Of a stretch of DNA of 64,000 bases, positions 1 through 7,957 are shown piece by piece. Every line of letters begins with the position of its first letter. The stretch's first letter is position 1. Under the pieces are notes generated by a model. It was not told where the DNA came from. It made no database searches and was given only the letters and a program-made list of their open reading frames with translations. Position numbers and translations under genes: made by a program. The stretch spans positions 124,001 to 188,000 of the forward strand of contig JAFLCN010000001.1 in NCBI GenBank assembly GCA_017303555.1, read 5' to 3'. Source of the stretch: Planctomycetota bacterium. Lineage in GTDB: Bacteria; Planctomycetota; Phycisphaerae; Phycisphaerales; UBA1924.

Positions 1-342
1 TTGCGTCTGTTCCAGTTTCCGCCGGCTCCCCGGCTTGAGTTCTGCGCGGGATGCCATGAAGGATTCGAGCCACGCACCCAGCCCACGCCCGGAGCGTTCC
101 TTCACCAGCCCCACCGCCGCGAGCCGCTCGTGCAGCGCGTCGTCAATGTCGGCCAGCCATTCCGATGTTTCCTTGTCGATCGGACTCCGCGTGATTGTCG
201 CGCTGAGCAGAGCCTCAACCTTTACACGCACTTGCTCCGCGTGCCGCACTTCCACCTTGCCAAGCCGAATCGTCTTGCGCTCATCACCGATCGCAAACTG
301 AATCCGCTTGCGTCCGTTGGGATCTCGAATCACCGTTGCCAT
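1..342 (-). CDS. Tyrosine-type site-specific integrase, N-terminal part (runs off the window)
   Basis: Translating the minus strand from the ATG at 342 gives 114 uninterrupted codons to the window edge. The start MATVIRDPNGRKRIQFAI, followed by KTIRLGKVEV and later by LGAWLESFMASRAELKPG, is the arrangement I know from planctomycete tyrosine integrases: a short beta-rich arm-binding N-terminus, then the SAM-like core-binding domain. The catalytic R-H-R-Y domain would lie to the left, outside the window. A Shine-Dalgarno sequence (GAAGGAA) sits 7-8 bases upstream of the ATG. The gene is downstream of the RepA-like ATPase and in the same orientation. Its expected C-terminal tail is found separately at 3695-3931, see that entry. 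The family is confident; completeness cannot be judged. Confidence 0.85.
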   Translation of the reverse strand, partial: MATVIRDPNGRKRIQFAIGDERKTIRLGKVEVRHAEQVRVKVEALLSATITRSPIDKETSEWLADIDDALHERLAAVGLVKERSGRGLGAWLESFMASRAELKPGSRRKLEQTQ

Positions 343-439
343 GTTGAAAGTTCCTTCGGGCCGATGCCCGGTTGTCTGCATGAATTATGACACAGAGAGA
401 CACGGCGCGCCATTAGGCGCGCGTTCGGGTCTGGAGTTG

Positions 440-1630
440 TCACCAGCCGGGAGGAAGATCGGGGCGAACATCGCCAACATCGCCAACGTCGCCATCCTCT
501 CCGGGTTGGCGCTCTTGGCGATCTTCTCCCGCGTCGGGCAGACTCCAGAGCCACGCGCCGGGAGCGCGAACCGTCTTCACCTTGAGCACGCCCTTTGCCC
601 GCTCAAGCGTTCGCTTGGCGAGTCCAGCGCTCTTGGCATCGTCGAGCACAGTCCGCGCCGGCGCGCCTGCAATGCCCGCCAGCCGGTCCCGGAGCCACTC
701 CACCGCGTCGGCCAGTGCCGAACGGTCTTCGCTCGCACCGGGGCTTGCCGCCGCCAATGCGTCGTTCGCCCGGAGCAGCACCGGCTCATCGTCGAAGACA
801 ATCCGGGGAGGCTCGCCCGCGATCCTGAATCCAAGTCCGTTTGCTTCGGGTCCGATGTTGCTCTTCACGCACAGGAAGAGACGGCGCTGCTCATCGTCCG
901 GATCGCGCACCACGATGTAGCCGGTCCGCGCTGCACCGACAAAGCCGATCGAGCCGGTCATTCGGTGAAGCGCATTCGCGGATGCGGACTTATTGAGATG
1001 CTGCACGAGCACCACGGCCGCGCCTGTTTGTTCCGCGATCGCCTTCAACGGTGTCAACATCGCCCGCACTTCCGCGTTTGCGTTCGCGTCGGTTCGCCCG
1101 AGGTACGCGCTGATCGGGTCGATGATGATGAGTCGGCATTGCGGCACTCGTGCGATCGCCTGCTCCAGCGCGGGCAGGTCATCCGCAAGGGAAGGATGAG
1201 CGACCGCCGCACCGGGAACGCGCCGCACCCCATCGAGCAGCACGATCCGGGAGAGGTCCGCACCGTGCGCGATCAAGCGGGGCACGAGCACGCGGGAGGG
1301 ATCGTCTTCGGCGCTGAGCCAAAGCACGCCCCCGGCTTCGCACGAGCCGCCGTCGGGCCAGGAACCGCCCGTGGAGACGATCGCCGCGATCGCCGTTGTC
1401 AGGGTGGACTTACCCAAGCCGGGATCGCCGGCGACGATGCTCAGCATGCCGCCGGGAATGCGCCCGGGCCAGAGCCACACAACTTCCTCAACCGGAATAT
1501 CCGCCGCGTTACGGAGCACGGGACCGATGCTGGTGTCACCGGGTTGAGTGGTCCGAGCACGCGCGGGACGATGTTCGCCCCGGCGCGCCGCTTCAAGCCG
1601 AGAGACTGCGCTGGTGAGGTCGATGGTCAA
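440..1630 (-). CDS. RepA-like AAA family ATPase (AAA_25 type) of a mobile element
   Basis: This 396-residue protein has a Walker A motif GDPGLGKST near residue 70 and a Walker B strand RLIIIDPISAYLG near residue 165, followed by a region ending VVLVQHLNKS. This is the RecA-like fold of RepA/DnaB-type hexameric helicases found in plasmids, phages and integrative elements. The N-terminal 40 residues look unstructured, and the C-terminal 100 residues resemble the winged-helix region (AKSAGLAKRTLERAK) of these proteins. The start overlaps the stop of the upstream short gene by four bases (ATGA), which indicates translational coupling. The likely role is replication or unwinding of the excised circular element. 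The family assignment is firm; the exact function is inferred from family and context. Confidence 0.85.
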   Translation of the reverse strand: MTIDLTSAVSRLEAARRGEHRPARARTTQPGDTSIGPVLRNAADIPVEEVVWLWPGRIPGGMLSIVAGDPGLGKSTLTTAIAAIVSTGGSWPDGGSCEAGGVLWLSAEDDPSRVLVPRLIAHGADLSRIVLLDGVRRVPGAAVAHPSLADDLPALEQAIARVPQCRLIIIDPISAYLGRTDANANAEVRAMLTPLKAIAEQTGAAVVLVQHLNKSASANALHRMTGSIGFVGAARTGYIVVRDPDDEQRRLFLCVKSNIGPEANGLGFRIAGEPPRIVFDDEPVLLRANDALAAASPGASEDRSALADAVEWLRDRLAGIAGAPARTVLDDAKSAGLAKRTLERAKGVLKVKTVRAPGAWLWSLPDAGEDRQERQPGEDGDVGDVGDVRPDLPPGW

Positions 1631-1929
1631 GCCGCACCTCCCATCGAAGCGAAGGGAAAGAGTCGATCGTCACCCGGGCGCGAACGCGGGAGCCGGCGGT
1701 CGAGGTCTTCGGCTACCGCAAACGCGATCCGCTCATCGGTCAGAGTTCGCGCATTGAGTCGATTGGCTATGACCTGATGAAGCGTCGGTAAGTCCGCACC
1801 GTCGAGCAGACCGAATCCGAATGCCTCATGCTCTGCGCGGTCGTCGAGCAGAGCACGCACCGCCGGCGCGTACCCAATGCTCCGGGCTTTCCTTGCGAGG
1901 TCTTCGGGGTCGATGTAGAATGCTGGCAT
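1627..1929 (-). CDS. Short hypothetical protein of the integrative element
   Basis: This is a 100-residue protein starting MPAFYIDPEDLARKARS. The ATG at 1929 is preceded by a strong purine run (AAGGGGGGCG), which favours it over the longer reading frame upstream. It is mostly helical and charged, with no signal peptide or membrane segment. Its stop overlaps the start of the RepA-like ATPase by four bases, so the two are probably translated together, and it may be an accessory factor for replication. I do not recognise the family. Confidence 0.65.
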   Translation of the reverse strand: MPAFYIDPEDLARKARSIGYAPAVRALLDDRAEHEAFGFGLLDGADLPTLHQVIANRLNARTLTDERIAFAVAEDLDRRLPRSRPGDDRLFPFASMGGAA

Positions 1930-1988
1930 GGATTGTCGCCCCCCTTGCGTGTCAGCGCGTGCGGGGCTTTTCGGGGTTGGTGGAGTTC

Positions 1989-2192
1989 TCAAGCCGCACC
2001 TCCCTGCGCCGCAAACGCGCGAAGAGACTCGGTGAGAACGCCCACCCGCCGCCCACAACGGAACGCCTTGAGGTCGCCACGTTTCAAGAGACGATGGATT
2101 GTGCGCGTTGAGACGGTCAATTCACGCGCGGCACTTCGCACGTCGAGCACGAGGTGCTCGTTTTCGGGCTTTCGGACAACGATCAAACTCAT
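1989..2192 (-). CDS. Excisionase-like helix-turn-helix DNA-binding protein
   Basis: This 67-residue protein contains VRSAARELTVSTRTIHRLL followed by GDLKAFRCGRRVGVLTESL. This is the winged-helix HTH_17/MerR-like pattern of the excisionase (Xis) DNA-binding family: a recognition helix, then a K-A-x-R-x-G-R-x-x wing. A GGAG sequence lies about eight bases before the ATG. It lies in the minus-strand gene series of the element, where a recombination directionality factor is expected. It would be a candidate Xis controlling excision, or a transcriptional regulator of the element. Family confident, role inferred. Confidence 0.8.
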   Translation of the reverse strand: MSLIVVRKPENEHLVLDVRSAARELTVSTRTIHRLLKRGDLKAFRCGRRVGVLTESLRAFAAQGGAA

Positions 2193-2302
2193 CGAAGAGA
2201 CTCCACTTGCAAGGTCATTCCGACGATTGCCGGTTCATGCCTACAAGTGCTCCCGCGTCTCATTTTTTGGGGCTTGTGAGACAAACATTCTCGATATCCT
2301 CG

Positions 2303-3142
2303 TCAATGGCCCGTCTTTTTAGGGCGTTTTCGATACGAGAATTTTTCCGGGTCCGTCTCACCGAATGAGACGCTCTGCCTTTCACGCGCTTTGCGAAACG
2401 GACTCGCCCACCGCGCGAAGGTCGCTCGCGATTGCGGGAACCCTGCCGCTTTCATTTCTGTGTATATCTCATCCGTCGTCGCCCCCCGGCTTACGAGCGC
2501 GTCGAGCAGTTTCCCTCTCTTGTCCACCGCGACGACCGCTTTGTGGATTTCAGCGGAGGTCACTGCGCGAGGTCTCTTCGGAGTCGGTGCCGGAATTTCG
2601 AGTGCCGCTTGGAATCGGAGATCAAGTTCCGAGTACCAGCGTCCGTCTTGTGCGAGTTTGCGCACGTCGCTATCAAGGTCAAACTGGACCCTTCCGTTGT
2701 CTCCACGTTCTAGGTCGATGAGAGAGCGGAGCTCGTTCGCAATCCACCTCGTCCCCTTCAGTCGCTGGAGCACTTCGCGCGTTTCGGTCACGCCTCCCGG
2801 CTGATTCAGGGCATCCATCCCTCCCACTCGGATCAGGCTTTCTAGTTCGGTCGTCGTCTTTGCTATCCCGCCGGGAATCGCGACCACGAGATTCATGAAT
2901 TCGAGTGTCGATGAGAATCTCGGTCCCTCTGCCATGAATGTTTGCATTTCGCTGAACGGACACTGCCCGTCGTTCACCAACTTGCACACGGTGCCAAGCA
3001 ACTTCTGGAATCGAGTCGTTGCTTCCTGTCGCTCTTGCATCCATCGTTCGATAGCATGCCAATTCATCCACGAGTTGCGAAGAGCGTTCACCGCCAAGAT
3101 CGTTTCCCGGACTCGATCGGTTCCACTTGGTTTCTTCGCCAT
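2303..3142 (-). CDS. Hypothetical protein of the integrative element
   Basis: This is a 279-residue protein starting MAKKPSGTDRVRETILAVNAL. I chose the ATG at 3142 because the open frame upstream of it is low in protein character and ends in the non-coding stretch 3143-3272. The protein is soluble, largely helical, and has basic ends (C-terminus KFSYRKRPKKTGH). Near the C-terminus the segment TTDEIYTEMKAAGFPQSRATFARWASPFRKARE resembles a helix-turn-helix, which suggests DNA binding. The family was not recognised. Confidence 0.65.
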   Translation of the reverse strand: MAKKPSGTDRVRETILAVNALRNSWMNWHAIERWMQERQEATTRFQKLLGTVCKLVNDGQCPFSEMQTFMAEGPRFSSTLEFMNLVVAIPGGIAKTTTELESLIRVGGMDALNQPGGVTETREVLQRLKGTRWIANELRSLIDLERGDNGRVQFDLDSDVRKLAQDGRWYSELDLRFQAALEIPAPTPKRPRAVTSAEIHKAVVAVDKRGKLLDALVSRGATTDEIYTEMKAAGFPQSRATFARWASPFRKARERQSVSFGETDPEKFSYRKRPKKTGH

Positions 3143-3272
3143 GCCCCATAGTTGCCCGGCTCGCCCCGCGATGATCGCAAGTGACAGGATGGACGTTGGG
3201 GATCGCGATTGAATCCGCGCGACTGGACAAAAAGAACGACACCTTCGACCACCAGCCGCACGCCGCGCTGAA

Positions 3273-3698
3273 TCAGTATCTAACCGGGGGGGGACCCTCA
3301 TCGAAGCGCGGATCATCAATCCATTCCGCAGCCTCCCAAAGCGTCACGCCCCACGCTCGGGCGCACTTGCCCACGATTTCCACAATCTCAAGCTCAACAT
3401 CCATGTTCCGGAGCACCTGCGCGATCGCCCGGTCCCGCATGATCCAGAGCGCCGAACGCCCGCGCCCCTTGTTCGCATTCCTGCGGCAAGCGTCGATGCC
3501 CTCCACCGTCTTCGGCCCGGTCGAAAACCTCCACGGCCTGACCCGGTGCGCGTGCTCCCTGAGAGCCGCCAAGCCTGCCGGAGAGAGGATGTAGCGCCGG
3601 CGCGCCCGAGCAGGAATCGGAAGCCACGCTCGATCGGATGAGCGGTCCCACAAAGGGAGCGTGCCCGCTCCCGCGCCCGGCATCGGTCGCCCGCTCAT
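3273..3698 (-). CDS. Protein with the RPW-x-STGP-x-T-x-EG motif, unknown function
   Basis: This is a 141-residue protein. It carries ILSPAGLAALREHAHRVRP and then PWRFSTGPKTVEGIDACRR, ending in N-A-N-K. It is a version of the short L-x-x-x-G-L-x-x-L-R...RPW-x-x-STGP-x-T-x-EGK...N motif that recurs in planctomycete and cyanobacterial proteins of unknown function. The ATG at 3698 overlaps the stop codon (TGA, 3695-3697) of the integrase tail. In the integrated state nothing complete lies upstream, but in an excised circle the integrase would be translationally coupled to this gene. The longer upstream reading frame has no protein-like composition. Confidence 0.7.
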   Translation of the reverse strand: MSGRPMPGAGAGTLPLWDRSSDRAWLPIPARARRRYILSPAGLAALREHAHRVRPWRFSTGPKTVEGIDACRRNANKGRGRSALWIMRDRAIAQVLRNMDVELEIVEIVGKCARAWGVTLWEAAEWIDDPRFDEGPPPVRY

Positions 3699-3931
3699 CG
3701 AGCACCACCAGCCCGCACGAGCGCGAGCACCCCGGCCCGGATCGCCGGTGCGAGCGTCGGCCACGCCCCCACGATCGCCACGAGGTCGGGGTCATCGGGA
3801 GGGGACTTCGCGCTGATTCCTGCACCGAGTGCGCCGCATTTTGCGCCGTCCGAGCCGCCGGCGTTCTCGGAATGCCCTGTTTTCTCGTGCGGATTCACGA
3901 GCGCCGGGGGGTTCAATTCCCCCCGGCTCCA
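3695..3931 (-). pseudogene. Orphan C-terminal tail of a tyrosine integrase, reading out of the attachment site
   Basis: From the antisense of a tRNA-type 3' end (WSRGELNPPA) the minus strand stays open for 78 codons and ends PDDPDLVAIVGAWPTLAP then AIRAGVLALVRAGGAR. A D-P-D-L-x-x-x-V-x-A-W-P-x-L-x-x-x-I-R-A-G-I-x-x-x-V-R-A ending is what I know as the extreme C-terminus of planctomycete tyrosine integrases. No integrase body precedes it, because the frame upstream of 3931 is chromosomal DNA beyond the attachment site. The matching integrase N-terminus is at 1-342 on the same strand, at the other end of the element. Either this is a remnant, or it is the part of the integrase gene that becomes joined to the rest when the element is circular. 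Confidence 0.7.
3907..3931 (+). other. tRNA-type 3' end: likely attachment site (attR) of the integrated element
   Basis: The plus strand shows a perfect T-arm: five G, the loop TTCAATT, five C. It is followed by an acceptor strand CGGCTCC and discriminator A at 3931, then TTTTT. No matching 5' acceptor strand (GGAGCCG or GGGGCCG) or D-arm is found upstream, so only the 3' end is present. The acceptor would pair with U at position 70, as in tRNA-Ala or tmRNA. An orphan tRNA 3' end next to integrase sequence is the classic scar of integration into a tRNA or ssrA gene. The intact RNA gene should lie left of the window. Confidence 0.75.
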
Positions 3932-4002
3932 TTTTTCCGCGTTCCGCGTCCGTCCGGCTCCGCGCGCACCGAGCGCACGAGGGGGCGCGTATTCAACCTC
4001 AC

Positions 4003-4046
4003 AAAAATGAACCGGCCCGCGGGGAGAGGCCTCTCCGCGAGCCGGT
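4003..4046 (-). terminator. Rho-independent terminator of the PEP-CTERM-like gene
   Basis: The sequence 4011-4046 folds as a long GC-rich hairpin (ACCGGC...GCCGGT with an inner CGCGGAGAGG/CCTCTCCGCG-like stem). On the minus strand it is followed by a T-run (complement of AAAAA at 4003-4007). It lies 40 bases past the stop of the upstream minus-strand gene. Confidence 0.8.
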
Positions 4047-4085
4047 GTGGGTTGATCGGCGGCGACGAAGGGAGTTCGCGCCGAC

Positions 4086-5198
4086 TCAGCGGCGGCGCCG
4101 CGCCGAAGCAACAAATCCGCAAAGCCCGAGCACAATCGCCGACGACGGAGTCGGGACCGTCACGACCCAGCCGACCAGGCCTTCTGTCGGCGAGATCCCG
4201 ACGCCTGAGAAGGTCTGTCCGTCGCCCGACATACCGAGCGCGATCGAGAACAGGAAGCCGTCCTCGTACACGACGCCGACGGAATCGAAGTAATCATTCA
4301 GCGTCATCGCGCCGAAACCATCGCGCCAGATGACGCCCGGCGCGCCAAAGGGCGGGCCGAAATCGCGGACCTGCCCGACGATCGTCTTGCCGTCATCCGA
4401 GATCGCCGTGCCGAATGCCGACGGGAACCAGAAATCACCCGACGCGACCGGCAGGTACTCGAACACCTCGGTCATCGTGTTGTAGCGGTACGGCGACAAC
4501 GATCCGTAGGCAACGCCGGTCACCCACTGGCCATCGCCCGAGACCGCCAGCGCCTCGCTGACCGCGAAGCCGTCGTTGTCGGCGATCAACTTCTGCACGC
4601 CGTTCACCCAGACCGCGCCCTGCCGGCCGTTGTCGTTGTCCTGCCAGCCGACGATGACCGAGCCGTTGTTGTTCGCGGCATTCGCACGCGACGAGCGATC
4701 CGGCGCGCTGCTGCCCATGTTGACCATTCCGGTCCCCTGCGACCACTTGATCGCACGGGCCTGGCCGTCCGACTGCCAGCCGAGGCCGACGAGCGTGCTT
4801 CCATCGCCCGAAATTCCCCAGCCCGACGAAGTCGAATTGTCAATCGAGCCGCCGATGCCGCCGAGGTTGGTCCACGTGCCGGTGCCCACGTCGTACAGCC
4901 CCATCTCGCCGAGCCCGGTGTCGCCGTTGATGTTCGTGCCGCCGATGCGCGTCCCGTCGTTCGAGATGCTCGCCTGGCCTCCATACCCGTCGTTGCCGCC
5001 GACGCCGCCGATCCACGTCATGCCCCCGCCGGCAGTCCACATGAAATACTGATTGCTGTTGGTGTCGGTCCCGACGACAACGCCCGTGTCGCTGATCCCG
5101 GTGGCTTCGATGCCTCCTCCGAGATTCCAGAACTGGGGTGCCGCGATCGCGGTGGATGCCGTCAACGCCGTTGCCAATGCCAAAGTCACGTGTCTCAT
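4086..5198 (-). CDS. Secreted PEP-CTERM-like protein with HAF-type repeats
   Basis: This 370-residue protein has a signal peptide (MRHVTLALATALTASTAIAA) and a body of repeated G-I-S-x-D-G-x-x-x-V-G-x-x blades (for example GWGISGDGSTLVGLGW and AISDDGKTIVGQV). These are the extracellular HAF-type repeats found in many planctomycete surface proteins. The tail VPTPSSAIVLGLCGFVASA followed by RRRR is a PEP-CTERM-type sorting signal: a P-T-P motif, a hydrophobic helix, and a basic end. It is presumably processed by an exosortase system. The ATG at 5198 has a clear GGAGAGAGGA upstream. No partner gene lies nearby. The ligand is unknown. Confidence 0.85.
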   Translation of the reverse strand: MRHVTLALATALTASTAIAAPQFWNLGGGIEATGISDTGVVVGTDTNSNQYFMWTAGGGMTWIGGVGGNDGYGGQASISNDGTRIGGTNINGDTGLGEMGLYDVGTGTWTNLGGIGGSIDNSTSSGWGISGDGSTLVGLGWQSDGQARAIKWSQGTGMVNMGSSAPDRSSRANAANNNGSVIVGWQDNDNGRQGAVWVNGVQKLIADNDGFAVSEALAVSGDGQWVTGVAYGSLSPYRYNTMTEVFEYLPVASGDFWFPSAFGTAISDDGKTIVGQVRDFGPPFGAPGVIWRDGFGAMTLNDYFDSVGVVYEDGFLFSIALGMSGDGQTFSGVGISPTEGLVGWVVTVPTPSSAIVLGLCGFVASARRRR

Positions 5199-5328
5199 AC
5201 TGGGTCCTCTCTCCTGAAGGTGATTCGAACGCATTCTCAACCGGGGCGGGTCAACGGAATGCCCTTTCGGGCGACCTTGGAATCCCGATTCGGGGGCCAA
5301 TTTACCACAGGATCACTTTCCCCGCAAG

Positions 5329-5342
5329 TTTCCCCGGGGAAA
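5329..5342. promoter_or_regulatory. Perfect 14-bp palindrome, candidate operator
   Basis: TTTCCCCGGGGAAA is a perfect dyad at 5329-5342, with a half-site-like CTTTCCCC at 5317-5324. It lies just upstream of a promoter-like element and between divergent genes, so it may bind a dimeric regulator. The role is inferred. Confidence 0.4.
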
Positions 5343-5354
5343 TTTGCAGAAGAT

Positions 5355-5384
5355 TTACCGAATCCGACATCTTTCAGCTATAAT
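5355..5384 (+). promoter_or_regulatory. Sigma-70-like promoter (TTACCG - 18 - TATAAT)
   Basis: A consensus TATAAT at 5379-5384 follows a weak -35 TTACCG at 5355-5360 with 18-base spacing, in a locally AT-rich stretch. Transcription would begin near 5391, which supports the ATG at 5434 as the start of the next gene rather than the ATG at 5383 that overlaps the -10. Confidence 0.5.
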
Positions 5385-5433
5385 GCCGGGAGAGCAGTCC
5401 CATGAGGCAGTGCGCCGATCAAACAAGCTGCGT

Positions 5434-6639
5434 ATGACGGTCGAAACACCCAAACTCAACCTTTTCGAACAGCACTGCCGCCGATCGGTGCACGAGCTTC
5501 AGGCCGCACTTCTTGAGCTGTATCGTGCGGTCGGCGCGGATCCTGCGCGTCCCCAGGACGTCTCCCGCCAGTTCAATTTGAACAAAAACCTTACGTGGAA
5601 GGTCTCTCGCATCATCGCGGCACTTGATGGCCTTGAGGCGGTGCCTCTCATCCCGGGGCCGGGTGGACTGGAGATTTTGCTTTCCACCATGGGACGTGCC
5701 GAAGCGCCGGCAGAAAAGCTGGAACGCGTCCGTGCCGCGGCACGGGAGTTCGACCGCATGGTGGAACTCCACGCCGGCGATCGCACGAACCTCGAGCTCG
5801 TTCTCGACAGCGCGGGTGGCGATCGTCCCATGGAGATGAGCCGCAAGCTCGCGTTCCGCGGCAACTCGGGCATCTGGGGTATCCAGGCAGGAGTGCGGGT
5901 GACGGCGCACTTCATGGCGCCCAATCGGGACGACGACTCGATGCTCGACCTCGCGACGCTCGCGGGCCTGACGCGGATCCGTCGCCTCCGGCCCGTTGCC
6001 CGGTGGCCGGTGTTCCAGGTGCGCGAGTACAACGACGACGGGACGGCGACGTCGCGGCGGCGGCGGGAATCGCTGGAGCGGAACGCCGGCGTCTCGAATC
6101 ACCCGTGGTTGATCCGGTCGCTGTGCTCGGGCGCGCTCCCCGAGTTGCACCTCACCCAGCGGGGCGACACGACCATATTCGAGCTCGGGGAAGGCCCGGT
6201 GGGGCGGACCGGTGAGTGCTCCTGCTTTTTCGGTTTCACCGACACGGCGGAGGTTCCCCGCTACCGGGATGCTTCGAACACCGTGGGCGAGTTCGTGTCA
6301 TCGGTCTCGATTCCCGCCGAGGCGCTGCACTTCGACGTGTTCATTCATCGCGATCTGACCGAAGCGATGTTCCCCACCACGGAGATGATCGGGACGATCG
6401 GCGGTTCGGTCGAGAGCGCGGGGCTGCTGCGCTTGCCGCTGCCCGAAACGCTCCGCGACCTCGGCATCGGCGCCGTGGTGGATACGCCCCTGATCGATCG
6501 GTACGCCGATGCGGTCGGAGCCGTGTTTGCGCGACTGGAACGCAACCCGCGCGACTTTCGGTGCCTCCGCCTGCTCGTCGATTACCCGCCGATGTCCTCG
6601 CGGGCGATCATTCGGTATGACCTGCCGGCGCGGGGGTGA
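5434..6639 (+). CDS. Hypothetical protein, possible regulator with N-terminal HTH-like region
   Basis: This is a 401-residue soluble protein. The N-terminal 60 residues contain a helical segment (DVSRQFNLNKNLTWKVSRI) that looks like a helix-turn-helix. The remainder is mixed alpha/beta with no enzyme motif I recognise. The start at 5434 is chosen because the promoter-like TATAAT at 5379-5384 overlaps the earlier ATG. There is no signal peptide and no membrane segment. It is transcribed divergently from the PEP-CTERM-like gene. A role as a transcription factor is only a guess from the N-terminal region. Confidence 0.7.
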   Translation: MTVETPKLNLFEQHCRRSVHELQAALLELYRAVGADPARPQDVSRQFNLNKNLTWKVSRIIAALDGLEAVPLIPGPGGLEILLSTMGRAEAPAEKLERVRAAAREFDRMVELHAGDRTNLELVLDSAGGDRPMEMSRKLAFRGNSGIWGIQAGVRVTAHFMAPNRDDDSMLDLATLAGLTRIRRLRPVARWPVFQVREYNDDGTATSRRRRESLERNAGVSNHPWLIRSLCSGALPELHLTQRGDTTIFELGEGPVGRTGECSCFFGFTDTAEVPRYRDASNTVGEFVSSVSIPAEALHFDVFIHRDLTEAMFPTTEMIGTIGGSVESAGLLRLPLPETLRDLGIGAVVDTPLIDRYADAVGAVFARLERNPRDFRCLRLLVDYPPMSSRAIIRYDLPARG

Positions 6640-6850
6640 GCGGCCTTCTACCAGTCTGCGGCAACGACAACTTCAATCAAATCGAGACAGACAGACCGCA
6701 CAACGCATTTCGGGGCTGCTCCCACGCGCATGCCATCGCTGCGGCCGGATGCGCGAGGTCGGGACGATTCTTCAACAGCGAGATAATGGGTCAATCAAGT
6801 CGCGGCATGCCTGAAAATCGTCTGCTCCGCACCGTCGTACCCTCCACGCG

Positions 6851-7891
6851 TTGCACTCTCCTTTCGCTCAGCCCAATCGAGCCGAATCCTCGCTCCAGCA
6901 CGCACTTGCTCTGGCGGTGGAGCGCCGCCGTGCGCTCGTCTCTCGATCAAGAACACAAGCTTGGCGAGTTTTCTCGGGCGATGCCGACGGACTCGACGGC
7001 GTCTTCATCGATATCTATGGCCCGGGCTGCGTCGTCAACGCGTACGAGGGCCGCGCACCGCGTGACCTTGCCGCACAAGCGCCGCAGATTCTGCACGCGC
7101 TCTCCCCGCTCGGAGTTCGTGCGATCTATTTCAAGCCGTTCGCCAAAGACCGTTCCAAGATGGGGGGCGAGCTCCCCCCCATTGTCACCGAAGCAACTCC
7201 GGCGGCGGGCGAGCAGCTCCACGAGTTCCTCCTCATCCGCGAGTACGACTGGACGCTCGAGATCCGCCTGTACGACGGTTTTTCTACCGGCCTCTTCCTT
7301 GACCAGCGCGAGAACCGCCGCTTCGTTTCCGAGTGGGTCAGGGAAAGAACGCGAGCATCGGGCAAACCGCCATCGGTGCTGAACACCTTTGCCTACACCT
7401 GCGCATTCTCGGTCGCCGCGGCGAACGCCGGCGCGGTGACGGCCAGCGTCGACGTCTCCGGCCGTTATCTCGATTGGGGCAAACGCAACTTCGAGCACAA
7501 CGCTCTCGATCCTGCGCTCCACCGCTTCGCGAGAATGGACACATTCGAGTTCCTGGGGTACGCCAAGCGCAAGGGACTGACGTTCGATCTGATCATCCTC
7601 GATCCGCCGAGCTTTGCTTCGGGCAACAAGAAGAAAGGCATCCGGCCGTGGAGCTCGGTTGCGGACTATGCGAGGCTCGTCGGCGAGGCGGCTGCGCTGC
7701 TCAATCCCAAAGGCGTGATCTTCGCCAGCACCAATACGCAGGAACTCTGCCGGCCCGGCCGATTGGAACGCGAGATCGTGAAGGGTTTGGGGGGGCTTGG
7801 CAGGCCGCCACGCTGGCTACGATTACCCGATATGCCGCTCGACTTTGCGAGAGATTCCGAACGTTTCGATGCGCGGGCCTTTGCGGTCTAG
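6851..7891 (+). CDS. Class I SAM-dependent rRNA methyltransferase, RlmI/RlmK-like
   Basis: This is a 346-residue protein. After an N-terminal domain with SGDADGLDGVFIDIYG comes a Rossmann methyltransferase with motif I NTFAYTCAFSVAAANAGA, acidic residue D in SVDVSG, and the motif IV DPPSF, followed by a motif ending STNTQE. This is the pattern of 23S rRNA (cytosine-5) methyltransferases of the RlmI family. The N-terminal PUA domain of E. coli RlmI is not evident, so the length is short for the family. The best start in frame is a TTG at 6851; no in-frame ATG precedes it. The substrate position is not determinable. Confidence 0.8.
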   Translation: MHSPFAQPNRAESSLQHALALAVERRRALVSRSRTQAWRVFSGDADGLDGVFIDIYGPGCVVNAYEGRAPRDLAAQAPQILHALSPLGVRAIYFKPFAKDRSKMGGELPPIVTEATPAAGEQLHEFLLIREYDWTLEIRLYDGFSTGLFLDQRENRRFVSEWVRERTRASGKPPSVLNTFAYTCAFSVAAANAGAVTASVDVSGRYLDWGKRNFEHNALDPALHRFARMDTFEFLGYAKRKGLTFDLIILDPPSFASGNKKKGIRPWSSVADYARLVGEAAALLNPKGVIFASTNTQELCRPGRLEREIVKGLGGLGRPPRWLRLPDMPLDFARDSERFDARAFAV

Positions 7892-7957
7892 CAAAGACGC
7901 AGCACGTTCAATCCTCGTCGAGCCCAAAGACATCACGCGTACGAACACAATCGGAGG

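Noticed and set aside
308..1777. Long open frame on the plus strand
   Set aside because: It is antisense to the RepA-like ATPase, has no ribosome site and an arginine/proline-rich composition typical of shadow frames in high-GC DNA.
3694..3825. Alternative minus-strand frame starting MQESARSPLP
   Set aside because: It overlaps both the integrase tail and the STGP protein in a third frame and has no recognisable protein character.
3560..3931. A complete tmRNA or tRNA ending at 3931
   Set aside because: The T-arm and acceptor 3' strand are present, but no complementary 5' acceptor strand or D-arm is found upstream, and the space is filled by coding sequence of the element.
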